Made by a program: the position numbers and the translations under genes
NCBI GenBank assembly: GCA_012934845.2
Contig: WNNJ02003609.1
Location: forward strand, 1-64,000
Length of the DNA stretch: 64,000 nt
Origin: Pomphorhynchus laevis
Lineage: Eukaryota; Acanthocephala; Palaeacanthocephala; Echinorhynchida; Pomphorhynchidae
Reading direction: 5' to 3'
The notes under the pieces: model-generated
What the model saw: only the letters and a program-made list of their open reading frames with translations
Databases searched by the model: none
What the model was told of the DNA's origin: nothing
Part shown: one piece after another, positions 12,099 through 24,000 of the stretch
Layout: each line of letters opens with the position of its first letter
Numbering within the stretch: the first letter of the stretch is position 1

Positions 12099-12386
12099 AA
12101 TTAGATTCAAAAGATCATAAAACAATGTCAAAAGAAATTCAACAAGTTGTTGTCCCGAAATGAAATTATTGTCGACTTGATAAAAATTGTTGATTAAAGT
12201 TACTTACAATACATTCTATACAATTACACTGATTACAACGATTCAATCGTGGACGCGGCTGCTAATTAATAACTACTTACAATCAAAACTTGCAATCAAC
12301 AATAATAATAATCACGAATCAACTACGAATCAGCTACGAACCAAACGGCTTACAATTAATTAATATAAAACCGAGCTTGGGATAAC
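12099..12386 (+). other. Junction segment: possible ubiquilin 5' end, then leader of the REL LINE
   Basis: From 12099 the CR1-like sequence ends. The first about 70 bases include an ATG (12126) followed by MSKEIQQVVVPK and a stop; this could be the start of the ubiquilin copy whose remainder is at 15.5-17.0 kb, though the similarity to a ubiquilin N-terminus is too short to prove. The rest, with repeated 'acttacaat' and 'aatcaactacgaatc' words, looks like the untranslated leader of the REL LINE. Confidence 0.4.
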
Positions 12387-15300
12387 ATGCAAGCGAATAC
12401 GGCTAGTTGCGCAGTCTGTGGCGGATCGTTTCGCCTTAACGCATCAGGTCATCTTCGGGTACACGGACCTGTGAACTTGCGCTGCTCAGGATCAGGACAT
12501 CTACCGACAGCCAGCTCTCACAACGTTATCGCATCAACTGACACAATACCTGAGTTTTTAGAAGCTAACGAGAACACCTCGAAGACATCGTTTCAGTTTG
12601 AAAAGATAGACAGTTCCTGCTGCGAAAATCAAAAGAGATCCTTCGAGCTTCTTCATAGGGTTTGGATGGAACCAGTTAACACGATCAAGCACATTCCTTG
12701 GAATCTTCGCCGCCGAGTTGCCAATGTTTTTTCCTCTTTAATTCTTGAGGCATTGTGATCAAATTCATCCTACGATTGGGAGCGTTTGCTGTGCTTTCCG
12801 AAGCTATGCCTACAGACTTCCTCAGGTCGGCACCATGCCGGAGACAACACTAGATCTAATATCAACGCGCTTATAGACAAATTCGAAAATGGAAGAGAGC
12901 GTGATTGCCTTTCCTCTTCGGGGTTTCGATCATCCAGGAAATTCAGAGGAACTAATGATAAGAAAAATGAATTTATGGAAGTCATCGAATTGGCGAGAAA
13001 TGGCAATTTCGGAAAGGCGATGCGCCGCCTTACGTCGAATAATGCATGCGAATTTTCAGAATCTTTGCGCGGTAAACTGACAGAGCTACACCCCTTACAT
13101 GATGTTCTCCAAAGTCCTGGACAGCCATCTTTGAATACCCCCTTGTCGGTTGACTCAGACATAGTTGAGGCCGCAGTATCATCATTCCCATCCTCTTCCT
13201 CTCCTGGCTGTTTAGGTTTGAGGGCAGAACATATTCGAGATATGCTGTCGGTAGATCACGGGGTTTTGCTTCAACGCCTAACATCACTAGTCAACAACAT
13301 GATCGCTGGTACTCTCCCGAACGACCTCGTACCCTTTGTCGCCGGTGCTAATCTCATGGCATTAAACAAACCAGATGGAGGGATCCGCCCCATTGCCATT
13401 GGGGAGACATTACGTCGTCTTTGCGCTAAGTGTATTTGCTCCAAACTTCGACAGCGATTTGCCGAATCTCTCCATCCGCACCAGCTCGGTGTAGCGACGC
13501 CAAACGGAATGGAACAGATAGTACATCAAGCACGTCGGCTACAACAACTTCATGATCAAGATGTTAATTGGATTTGGGCTAAAATCGACTTGGCTAATGC
13601 TTTTAACACGCTGAACCGGAATTCCTTCGTCAACGCGATCAGTAAGAATTTTCCAGAAATTAGTCGATGGACATCATGGTGCTACGGCACTACCTCGAGC
13701 CTTCGGTTCGGTAGCCTGAAACCTCTTCAGTCTCGAAGAGGGGTACAACAAGGAGATCCTCTTGGTCCAGTTCTATTTTGCCTGGCGATTGATCCGATTG
13801 TGGTCCAGATATCGGAGATTGAAGGTATCAGCTTAAATAGGTGATACCTCGACGACGGAATAATCGGTGGTACTCCTGTTGCAGTGGGCGAGGCTCTGGC
13901 TCGTCTTGCTGCTAATTTTCCTGCGATTGGACTGTCTATTAACTGGAAAAATACCGAAGTAATTGGTAGGGCAGACAAGGTCGACTTGATAAAGAACATA
14001 TGTCCATGGATCACATTGGTCAACACCACAAAAAACTTTACAATTCTTGGAAGTCCCATCGGGTCTAAGGAACATTGTTCGGGATACCTTGTCGATGTTG
14101 TTCTACCATCCCTGCGTCAAACTCTGGACTCGCTCGAAAATCTCCCTGACCCACAAGTTGCTTTCATCCTGCTTCGTAGCTGCGCATCCGCTCCACGGGT
14201 AAACCATTTAATGCGCACTATAGACCCCGCCTTCGCCGAAGAGTTTTTCCGTTTGTTCGACCGCTTGATATTGAAGTGTTTTAGCAATATCACTTCTATT
14301 CAACCCGATAAGTGGGCGTGGATGCAAGCTTGCTTACCGCTGAAGATGGGCGGACTGGGCCTTCGAAGCTGCTTCCAACACTCTCAGGCAGCCTTCCTGT
14401 CCAGTGTAGACACTGTCGCTAGCCAATTAAATCTTGACCCTTTAACTTTCCCTGTGTACGAATTCGTTAAATCTATTATTCCGCAACATGTAGGCAATCC
14501 GCAAACAAATCAACGAGGATTATCTTGTCACATTGACGAAGTGTCGCGCAGCAGGCTATTGGAGAATGCCGATCGCTTCAATACTGCCCGATTATTGGCA
14601 GTTTCATGCCCACACGCGTGTGCTTGGTTACAGGTCGTCCCTAGCAAAGCCACACATATGAACTTGGCACCAAATGAATTCGTTGTGCTACTACGTCTTT
14701 GGTTAGGGTTGTCTCTCTGGAACAGTGATTATCGATGCAGACGCTGCCTTAGGATGGCAGACAAATTCGGCTTCCACGCCTTAACATGTCAGTTTGGAGG
14801 CCACCCTGGAATTCGACATGATAGCTTGAGGGATACAGTCTTTCAAGCAGCGGTTTCTGCTGGATTGAGGGTGGCAAAGGAGGTACCCAACCTTGTTCGT
14901 GGTTTGCGAGAGAGACTGGCGGACATTCTATTTTATAAGGACCCTCCTTTAGCAATTGATTATGCCGTAACTAACCCACAACAAAATGCTTATATTTCCA
15001 TGGCTTCTGAGATCCCTGGCTATGCCGCAAGCAAGTATGCCACCTGTGTCAAGGAAAGGAAATATAAACGCAAATTAGAGGAGAATGGATACAGTTTTAC
15101 GGCAGCAGTTGTTGAAACTTACGGAGGATGGAACCCCCAAGGGGAAAAGCTAATTCGTTTCATTGCTCGTTCTATGTCATGTAGAAACGGTACCCCGTAT
15201 TGCAGCACAGCGGGTCAGTTATTTCAGCGCGTGTCCGTCGCACTGATGAGAGGAAATGCTAAAGCGATCCTCAAAAGTCTTGACGAGATGGGCCAACCCT

Positions 15301-15400
15301 TACTAGAGAAAAGTCTTGGATTTTGTGACGACCCATCTCCGCGACTCTTTTCTTTGAGCAACCTTGCACAGCCCGAGGCCCAGTCAGTTGAGATAGTTCA
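12387..15400 (+). mobile_element. REL-endonuclease LINE (element B), nearly full length
   Basis: A single reading frame of about 1,000 codons. Order: N-terminal C2H2-type finger (CAVCGGSFRLNASGHLRVH), linker, RT with DGGIRPIAIGETLRRLCAK, KIDLANAFNTLNR, GVQQGDPLGPVLF and YLDDG, then the thumb, a CCHC knuckle (CRRCLRMADKFGFHALTC) and the REL nuclease region (RHDSLRDTVF, RLADILF, LAIDYAV). This layout is that of R2/NeSL/HERO-type elements, which nick target DNA with the REL domain and reverse transcribe from the nick. The whole frame is interrupted only by two in-frame TGA codons (about 12756 and just before YLDDG at 13842). No stop ends the REL domain: the frame runs on into the ubiquilin-like sequence to 15773. 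The exact 3' border lies between 15330 and 15500. Confidence 0.88.
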
Positions 15401-15499
15401 TGACTCCAATATTCGGTCAGCTTCCGTCGTCAAAGGCGACCATTCTGAGGTTGACATGCCTGTCCTGCAACTCATGTATCCACGGCGACCTTCGGCATA

Positions 15500-16968
15500 T
15501 CACTCAACATCTAAACAATCAAATAATGCTTCTTTGTCACTTCAGCAATCACCAACAATTAAGGAGGGGTTGATATCGCATCAACCGAATATTGATCAAC
15601 ATACCTATGGAACTGCAACATTATCCAGATTACCACTTGCACCATTTTTGAACCTTCCATTTGGAAATTCAAATTGTACTGAAATACAACAAAATATTTT
15701 TGGCACTATTCAGACTAATCCACATGCAATTCAAAACCTTCTAAGTAATAATTTATCAAAGACTTATGAGTAATCCTGCATTGCTTAGTTCAATTAAGCT
15801 TAACAATCCACAAATGCAAAGAGTGAGGGAGCAGAACCACGAGGTTTCACAATTCGTTAACAATCCAGATTTAATGCGTCAAACAATGGAAATGATTCGT
15901 AATCCTACAACTATGCAGGAAATTACGAGAAACCATGATAGAGCCCTGATAAACCTTGAGAGTTTACCGAGCGGATATAATGTTCGACAGAGAATTTATC
16001 GCGATTTTCAAGAACCAATGCTTAATGTGGCACATGAGCAGTTTGGCGATAACCCTCTGAATACTAATTCTAGCTAATCTAGTAAAGCGAACACTAGTCA
16101 AGTAGGAACTAAAAATACAAACCTCCTGCCAAACCCGGGGGCATCTCAGAATACTACATTTCAAATCGATTCGTCTAGATCATATGTATCTAATTCAAAC
16201 CGTTTAGAGTCGCCTTTGCAATCTACGTCAAGCGAAAACACTAATCGGTATTCTACGATGAACCCTCAACAATTATTAGTAGTCGATGCTGAAAATCCTC
16301 ACATGTTATTCGACATGTTGCGGGCATTCAGTTTTAACCCAAATATGGATAATTCTCTCCGCGATCCCGGTATTCTACTTAATCTGCTTAAGATTCTTCT
16401 TAATCTGCCGCGTACATATGAATTTATACAGGACGAAAGACAAAGAGAACAAGTACATCGTGTAATTCATGAGTTTATAAGTCAGTGGCCAATACCTGAA
16501 ATTTGTGCTCTATGCACAAATACTCGAGCATTGAGGACGATTGTACAAATTCTAAAGAACCTAATTCGTCTTAGGGACACATCCCCACAAGTATATTCAC
16601 AGTTGATATCTTCAAATATAAGCGGTCTAGTCGATAATCAAATGAATAGTCAACCTACTTCATATGATGTGGAATGTATTCGATCACCAATCAATAGACA
16701 AACAGCTTATGCAACAACAGTATTTCAAAATTTACAATACTCAAATCAAGATTATACTGCTTCGTTGTTTCAACCATTAGATCGTCTTCATCTCCAGCAA
16801 CATCAGCCGACAAATCAACAACCAAACCAAACTCAAGAACAACTTTATGCATCCGAACTTGTACAAATGCAGACATTGGGATTCCATAGCTGTGATACTA
16901 ATCTGAAAGCGCTTGCTGCATCTATGGGGGACGCAAAAATGGCTGTAGAACGTAATGAAGACTCTTGA
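15500..16968 (+). pseudogene. UBQLN-like: Ubiquilin copy, intronless and broken
   Basis: Ubiquilins shuttle ubiquitinated proteins to the proteasome. Visible parts are the low-complexity linker with GT/LSRLPLAPFLNLPFG (15600-15665), the first STI1-like repeats ([52 protein letters not shown], [12 protein letters not shown]), a second set (NPHMLFDMLRAFSFNP, LLKILLNLPR) and a C-terminal UBA domain (LVQMQTLGFHSCDTNLKALA). The N-terminal ubiquitin-like domain is missing; the REL LINE occupies that place. There is a frame change near 15770 and an in-frame TAA at 16075-16077. Lack of introns and position inside a LINE indicate a processed retrocopy rather than the working gene. The domains are too well kept for it to be very old. 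Confidence 0.85.
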
Positions 16969-17021
16969 CTTTTATTTGAAATGTTTCTTACTTTTTGTTG
17001 TAATTATATAATTTGTTTTAA

Positions 17022-18360
17022 AGATGTGCACAGGATTATCACAAATTCACAGCACGGTTTTCGTTCCAAGCGGTCGTGTCTTACTAACCTGTTATCAGCC
17101 CGAAAACTGTGGACTGAGGTGACTATCTCAGGTAAATGCATCGACGTTATCTTTTTAGATTTTTCAAAGGCATTCGATCGAGTTCCGCACTCATGTATAA
17201 TTAACTTGTTATCTCACTATAGTGTTCCTTGTACCATCTGCAATTGGGTTGGGGAAATCCTTAGCCGACGTTTCTACAGAGTTAAAGTAGGGAGCCACAT
17301 TTCCAGTACAAGATATGTAAATTGTGAAGTCCCTCAGGGTACTGTATTGGGTCCTTTTATTTTTATCACATTTCTAAATGACTTATTATTACGTATCAAA
17401 AACCCATACATAGCTTTTGCCGATGATATATAACTATGGTGCACTAGAGATAGTAAACTGGACGCTAAACTGTTGCAGAACGATCTTGACCGCATTTATA
17501 AATGGAGTGAAGCAACGCAGATGAAGTAAATATAAGTAAATGCGTATGTATGAGATTAAGTAGCATTGAGATCGATCATAGTTACCACATTGGAGGAAAT
17601 ATAATTACTATTGTGTCGGAACAAAAGGATTTGGGTGTAATAATACACAAGACACAAAAACACGATTGAATACTGACTTTGCTCGCATTAAGGCAGTTCG
17701 AGCCTTGTATTGCATTAAAAATTGCTTCTCGAGAATGAATCCTTCTGTCTTTAAACTCCTTAATTGTTCTTTAATTCGTCCACATCTTGAGTGTTGCATT
17801 TAGCTGTTTTTCCATTTACTGAAAAAGAAATTACCGATATTAAATCATTGCTTCGTCGCGGGTCTCGAATTTGTTTTCATAATTCGTATTCGTATGAGGA
17901 CAGGTTATCCTTGCTAAGTTTATCTTCAATGAGACAGAGACTACTGTATCTTGATCTCCTGGCAATGTGGGCAGTTGTCAACTTCTTTGAAGGATATTCC
18001 ACAAATGTTATAAAGTTCAGAACTACAAATTGCCGTGGACCTTACCTAGCCCTCTATAAATTTTCCATTGTTAAAAATCCTCGAATAATGAGACACTCCC
18101 ATCGTGTAATTAACATTTGGAATGTACTACTTGAGGAAATTGCTTGTGCCTCCAGCTATTCACATTTTAAATTTCAAGTGAGGAAGTGGATTCATGACAG
18201 CTCGAACCATCAATCAGTGTTGAACTACCCATTTGGCTGATTACATTCTACACTTCATTTGTTTGTTTTATATTTTTATTTTTTTTGCATCAACAGTGAA
18301 AAGACTGAACAGCCATTTGCGGATTTGTCTTGTACTCAATAATGATACAATTTAGATTTA
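17022..18360 (+). mobile_element. CR1-like LINE (element A), 3' part
   Basis: Continues the RT broken at 12098: NSQHGFRSKRSCLTNLL, IFLDFSKAFDRVPHSC, EVPQGTVLGPFIF and AFADDI, then a degraded thumb. 17791-18240 encodes the usual LINE C-terminus (YEDRLSLLSLSSMRQRLLYLDLL...). 18240-18360 is the 3' untranslated end before a Penelope-like fragment begins. Joining 'catttagatg' (12098) to 'gatgtgcacagg' (about 17024) restores a normal LHHLD-VHRIITNSQHGFR order, which defines the insertion point. Confidence 0.85.
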
Positions 18361-18905
18361 TTTTTAAATAAGTTATGAACAAATTCATATTCTATAAAGC
18401 TTAAAAATAAGTCAGCTATAATTGGGCTACTATTACTTCCCATAAGAACACCTTTTATTTGTCTAAATATAGATGTCCCTACTTTTAAATCATTTTGATT
18501 TATCAAAATATTAAGGGTTCTATTAATTCAATTTTATCCATATATTTATATTTGTTTGGTCTAATTTTTATTAGATAGGCGTAATAGTTATTATAACATA
18601 TATATGTATATCTTATTACGAATACAAGATTAATGAATTTTACTGACGCTTCTTTAATATCTACTAAATCTAGATTTGTATAAAACGTACTAAAATCGTA
18701 CGTATTTTTATTTTCTGAAAATTTATCTCTTTCGTGTGTTTAAAAAATTCTTTTGTAGAATTAATACTGAAATAGTGTTTTACACCAGTATTAATTTCGA
18801 TTACCATACAATATTTTTTGAAGTGTACTCTAAATAGTTTAAGTATTTTATTCATATAAGCAGAAAATGGTTTTAATGTACATTTAAAAGCACTACATAC
18901 GAACC
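18361..18905 (-). mobile_element. Penelope-like RT, N-terminal fragment
   Basis: The first bases repeat 44145-44220 (start of the [14 protein letters not shown] segment). It then extends further upstream in the RT than any other copy here: LPRFVCSAFKCTLKPFSAYM, HFKKYCMVIEINTGVKHYF, INSTKEFF. It is complementary in coverage to the other copies, which all start downstream. Frame breaks are present; the rest of the element is lost at the joint with the L2-like piece at 18906. Confidence 0.7.
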
Positions 18906-19218
18906 TAGGCAGGGCCGAGTTGGAGAAGATGGATACCGGGCTGTGAGAGAGCAACGTGGATACTTTGCTCTGGAGAAATGACGAATAATCATGGGGATTG
19001 ATGTTGCACGGCGGAGAGGAGCGAGCAAGGATTGAGTTAAAAGTATGCCATAGAGTCTTAGAGTTTAATGAAGTGCTGATTTTATGCTGATAGAGATAGT
19101 TGCATTTGGTACGTAGTAGGTGGAGATGAGACAGGCCAAGATCAAGATAGGAATCAAGAAGACGGAGTGAGCGCGCGGATATCACGTTTGAGAGAGCGGC
19201 GATAGACTTGAAAATCAT
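18906..19218 (-). mobile_element. L2-like LINE, endonuclease-RT linker fragment
   Basis: Minus-strand open frame: LRTKCNYLYQHKISTSLNSK, TLWHTFNSIL, NINPHDYSSFL. This is the spacer between endonuclease and RT in L2/CR1-type elements. It is fused head-to-head to plus-strand sequence of probably the same element family at 19219. Confidence 0.65.
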
Positions 19219-19985
19219 GTGGGTAATTCCTTTTCACCTCAACATTACTCCAGTACCGTATATATCTACTCAACTATTTTTACTGTCGTTAATGATATTG
19301 TATGCTTCGGTTTCCACTTTGATAACCATCTTTACCTCAAATCATTTGTTTCGGTAAAGTCCACTCTTCGTTCCCGCTACTCCGTGATATTCGCCGTATT
19401 CGTAGGTTGATCGATTTTAGCTCCTGTTTTTCCTTTTATCCGCCTTTTTATTTCCCCGAATCGATTATTGCCTTAGCCTGTTCTCGAACTCTCTTAAGCC
19501 TAGTCTCCAACCTCTCCAACGTATTGTAAACTCAGCAGTTTGCATTCTCCTACGTCTCCGCCTTTTTGACGACATTTATCAACATATTTTCAACCTGTCC
19601 TGCCTCACCACAATTAGCCATCATGTCCTGCTTCGTTTGATTATTCTAACCCATCGTGTACTGCATCGCAATTCCCCCTTCATACTTACTTCTTCCATAT
19701 CTCGATTAATCTCGTCCTACTTCTTTATCATTAAAATCATTTCATTCCCTTCTCCTCTACACTCTAAATTATTCGACAAATTATCGCATCCGTTCCTTTT
19801 TGTTGCTGATTCCTTTGCTAGGAATTCGCTCCCTTCATACATCCCCTCGACTTCCTTGTTTATACTATTCAAAATTTGTCTGCAAGATTATTTTTTATCG
19901 GTTTGATCATTTTCTTTATTCTTAGTGGGCTTGTAAGCGCGCCGTTGGCACGCATTTGCCACTCCAAATAAATTTCTACTTTTAT
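19219..19985 (+). mobile_element. L2-like LINE, 3' end
   Basis: Plus-strand remnants of the RT thumb (GFHFDNHLYLKSFVSVKSTL) and C-terminus (SLQRIVNSAVCILLRLR..., VLLRLIILTHRVLHRNSPF, NSLPSYIPSTSLF) with frame breaks, then a 3' end ('gcatttgccactccaaataa') matching the copy ending at 7325. RT core motifs are absent between this and the inverted piece at 18906-19218. Confidence 0.75.
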
Positions 19986-20039
19986 GAGGTTTCGACCCTT
20001 ATTCCTCGACCATCCAATGGTCGTGGAATTGAGCTTTTC

Positions 20040-20640
20040 AATGAGCTTCTGAAGATATCATTGTCCAAAGACAACGATCTCAGACACTGCAATTTTTCTA
20101 GTTGAAAAGCAAATTTTGATGAAGGTAGGCGCTTTAAAGCCGATTATCAATTACATTTCCAATATCTATACCATTAGGCATATTGAAGTTACCGCAGATT
20201 AACATCCCCTTCCTATGCGAGTGACGGTTGATCGAATTCATAATGTCGATAGTTTGTGATCTGTGAGAGCGATAGAACAAACCAACAGTAATATGCGATT
20301 CCTGTTGGATTTAACTTTGATCCAGATGAGTTTGTTACCGGTTGAGTTATCAACAGTTGATTTAAGAATTTCACTGTATAGGGGATCGGAAACAAATATG
20401 GCCACACCTCCACCACGTGAAGTTCTGTCTGCTCTGTGAACACTGTACCCAGGTATTGCGATTTCAGTATCACTGATCGACGATGAGAGCCATGTTTCAG
20501 TAAGTGCTAAAATACCAAAAGTGTCTTCCTGTGTTATATGAGACAGTTCGTCGAGTTTATTCGGTAAGCTCAGAACATTAAAATTATTACACGAAAATTG
20601 CAGAAGTCATTATTGGACATCGGCGCCATCGGAGAGTGGA
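20040..20640 (-). mobile_element. CR1/L2-like LINE endonuclease fragment
   Basis: Minus-strand translation gives LPNKLDELSHITQED, ILALTETWLSSSISDTEIAI, PGYSVHRADR and GGGVAIFVSD, the N-terminal half of an apurinic-type endonuclease. The second half (with GDFN) is not recognisable. It differs from element A, so it is another family or subfamily. Confidence 0.75.
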
Positions 20641-21028
20641 CTTTGATATTTGCCCGGTTGAGATTGTCAAAAATACTATTTAATGGCGTCACTGTTTCTG
20701 TAAGGTAGCGGCGCACATAGTACGTATGTGATCTACTGCGACACAAAGCTTCTGGACGTCCCAGAGGTTAGTCAGAAAGTACTGAATCAGAAACGAAGGA
20801 GACATACTGATTACTCAATATGATTACTCAATAAATTTACACAGCTTGTAGAACTCATGTTCCTAAGAATCGTTGACTTGATCAGCAAACTGCTGAACTA
20901 ACAAATTGTTGATTTGATTGCGGGAGTACACGGACGACCTTATATCCTAATATATGCTTACCCAGATGATTTCGTGATTGGCGAATGAAGCAAATAATAA
21001 CATTATTATTATTAATAATAGTTTATTT
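20641..21028. other. Unassigned stretch upstream of LINE C
   Basis: Moderate GC content to about 20960; perhaps more of the antisense LINE (ORF1 side). No motif is recognisable. Confidence 0.35.
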
Positions 21029-21070
21029 GAAAATTGAAATAAGTGCTCTATAATAATAATGAGAGAATTA
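21029..21070. repeat. Left arm of the inverted repeat bracketing LINE C
   Basis: About 40 bases ('gaaataagtgctctata' to 'gagagaatt') are the reverse complement of 25172-25210. One ATA/ATAATA length difference separates the arms. Confidence 0.8.
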
Positions 21071-24000
21071 AAAAAAAATTAATAATAGTTTGAGTTCACA
21101 CTATCTTGATACCTATTAACTACTTACAATAAAATAACATACAATAAATAAAATACAACAATCTACTGACAAGCAATATTACGACAACCTTCGAGCAACG
21201 AGTGTCGAGCAGCAATCATTGTTCAAGCTAATTACAAAAGAAAAATGTCTGCTTCTCATTGTTGCCAATGTAATGGTCGAAATGCTGTTTGCAAGAGCTG
21301 TTTGTGTGCAAAGTCCGGCAAACTCTGTGTCGATTGTCTTCCTGGTAGCAGGTGTTCCAACCGTGCGAATTCTTCTATTGACGCTCCCACATCTGCATAC
21401 TTGTCTCAGCTTACTGCACGTAGCGTAGATAAGCTTAATTCCATTCCGTTAAGTCACGATGATTCTAGCGAGTACGTGTCATTTGAATTGAAATGTGACG
21501 GTTTTGGTTGTTCTTTATATACTGTTGTCAAGTCTCCTCGTAGGGTATCTCGAGATTTCTTTCTTCAGCGATTCATCTGTGGAATTTGTGCTGCAAAACG
21601 CATTACAACTATATAACAATCCTTAGAACAGGCGAATGTTGCTATAAGCAATTTGGAGGCTAGGATCGATGAACTAAAATTAGCACAATCCAAGGAAATA
21701 TCTTCTAACCTTTCTCAAAATCTATCATCTCACAAACCCTCTCCATTTCAGAATCGTAGTTTCGCAAGTGTAGTACGTAGAGAAGTAACGCGTTCTATCC
21801 TTGCCACTTCTAATATTAAATCAAGTATCTGCTCCCCGTTGGAAATCATTAACAGTTGCAAAAAATCAGCTTTGCGCTCGTCAAATTTTATTATACGCAA
21901 TCTACCAAATACAGCGGATGATGAAGCTAGTGTTAGAGACATTTTATCCGCTGTAGGCATTCAAATAACTGCAAAATTTTCAATTAAGGTCCATCGACTT
22001 CCAGCCAAAAGAACAGACATTCCTCCGTGGACTTTAGTTTCAACGGACGAGATAACGGCCAGCAACGTGTTATCAAACTCTTATAAATTGAGAAAAGTTG
22101 ATCGTTTTAGGAATGTTTACATCATGCCGGATTTTTCCCCCGAAGAGCGTGTTGCCAATCAGGTTCTGCGCAAACAGCTACAAGAGAAAAGACTTGCAAA
22201 CCCAAATAGTAATTACATAATTAGAAATTTTCATATTGTTCGTAGACCGAATAATGGAAAGGTAGGCACTACCACTTCTGCAAGAAGTGGTAATCAGGTT
22301 TGTGAGCACCACAAGTCTTTTAGACTGTTACTATTTAATGTGGAAGGTTTGGCGTCTTTGATCGAGCAAGGTATTGAATCCTGGTTCGATACCTTTCACG
22401 TTGTGGTACTATTAGAGACCATATTTACTAATAATTATTCTTTACCTGGTTTTTATACATTTGACAATCCTGCTTTATTGGGCATTCGTGGTCGCCCCAC
22501 GGGTGGAATAATTTTAGGTTTAAATAGGGCCTTCAGGGATTGGCAATGTAGGTATTTGCTGAATTCTATACTGCTTGAAACACCTGTCATCACTTTTATC
22601 GCATGCTATTTCAAACCCACACTTACCGCGGCAGATATAATTGACGAAATTTCTCAGCTTCTTTCAACTCTAAACAGCACAGTCCCGATAATTATCGCAG
22701 GAGATTTTAATGCAAGATTCACCAGTCCAATCACAGGAAAATTGCGAATTCTTGTCAATTACTTTAAGTCTATAAATCTAAAGTTATACGTCCCTAATGA
22801 AAATTGGTCCTACGAATCTTCTACAGGTAAAAGCTGTATAGACATCATATTTACTAACGTGCATGTAAGACATATAGGGCTAGTACTATCTTCAAAATGG
22901 GCGTTAGTTCGTAAACACAAACCTGTCTCGTGTATTTTCGATTGCATATGCAACATACAATCAATAGATTTGCCCCGTCAACCTAGCAGGAAATTATGTA
23001 CTTCAGCAATTGATTATAGTCAAATAAATCTAGCTTTTCAATTCCTTAGATCAGGAGAACTGGGGAACAGCATTACTTCTGTAATTTCCACCCTTCTATC
23101 GGCTTGTAGATATGAATCCGACTATTCCAAAAAAAACTCATACCTAGTAAAACCCGCTTGGTTTAAACAGTTCCAGCAACATTTAATTCAATTAAATAAA
23201 AGTTATCGGTTCGATTTAACGGTAAGGAAATATTTTGTAGATTTACGTAGGCTTTACGTTAAACTTGTATCGATGTATCGTAGAGAACGACGTTTAGAGA
23301 TTGAACGACGGGAATTGTCTAAGGCGGAGTCGACACCGTGGATACTTAAGAAAGCTAACATTGGAACATATTCCAGGATTCAAATAGAAAATTGGAAATC
23401 ACACTTCCAATCTATTTTGCGCCATTCAATATTAGAAGACATGCCTGTACGTTTATCTTCAGTTTCATGCATAAATTCAATATACGGTTCAGATCCTCTG
23501 AATTTACCTTTTACGCCATTTGAAGTCGTAAGATCCCTATCAATCTTAAAAGATCATAAAGCTGCCGGGTTAGATCAATTATGCGTAGAACAGTTAAAGT
23601 CGACTATCGATATTTTGATAGACTACTGGACAGAACTTTTCAATCTACTTCTTGCAGGTCATCCGTTTCCGATTTCGTGGCGCGACGGTGTAATTAAGAT
23701 CCTGCATAAGGGCAAAGGTGACTATGATTCACTGGATGCGTACAGGGGGATTGCGATATTGAATCACAGTTATAAGTTATTGACTCATATAATGTATATG
23801 CGCCTTATTAAGTTTCGCGAGCATCTCTTACCTACGGAGCAGTATGGATTCCGCCCGAAAAGGTCAACGTCCGATGCAATAAAGCATGTCCGTGACGAAG
23901 TCACCAATTGTTTCGCTAATCGTAGACCGTTGTATGCTACTTTTGTTGACTTTGAGCGAGCATTTGACACAGTGAATCGTTCTTTGTTACTTGATAAACT

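Noticed and set aside
12756-13844. An alternative genetic code with TGA as tryptophan, suggested by two in-frame TGA codons in element B
   Set aside because: The FoxP, beta4GalT and coiled-coil genes use ordinary codons and the coiled-coil gene ends at TGA. Two TGAs in a dead transposon are explained by mutation.
15500-16968. Functional ubiquilin gene
   Set aside because: No ubiquitin-like domain, one frame change, one in-frame stop and a location inside a LINE.
21748-21960. Minus-strand frame inside LINE C
   Set aside because: Shadow of the LINE ORF, as are the minus-strand frames at 12770-13287, 13727-14075, 14749-14955 and 23785-24006.
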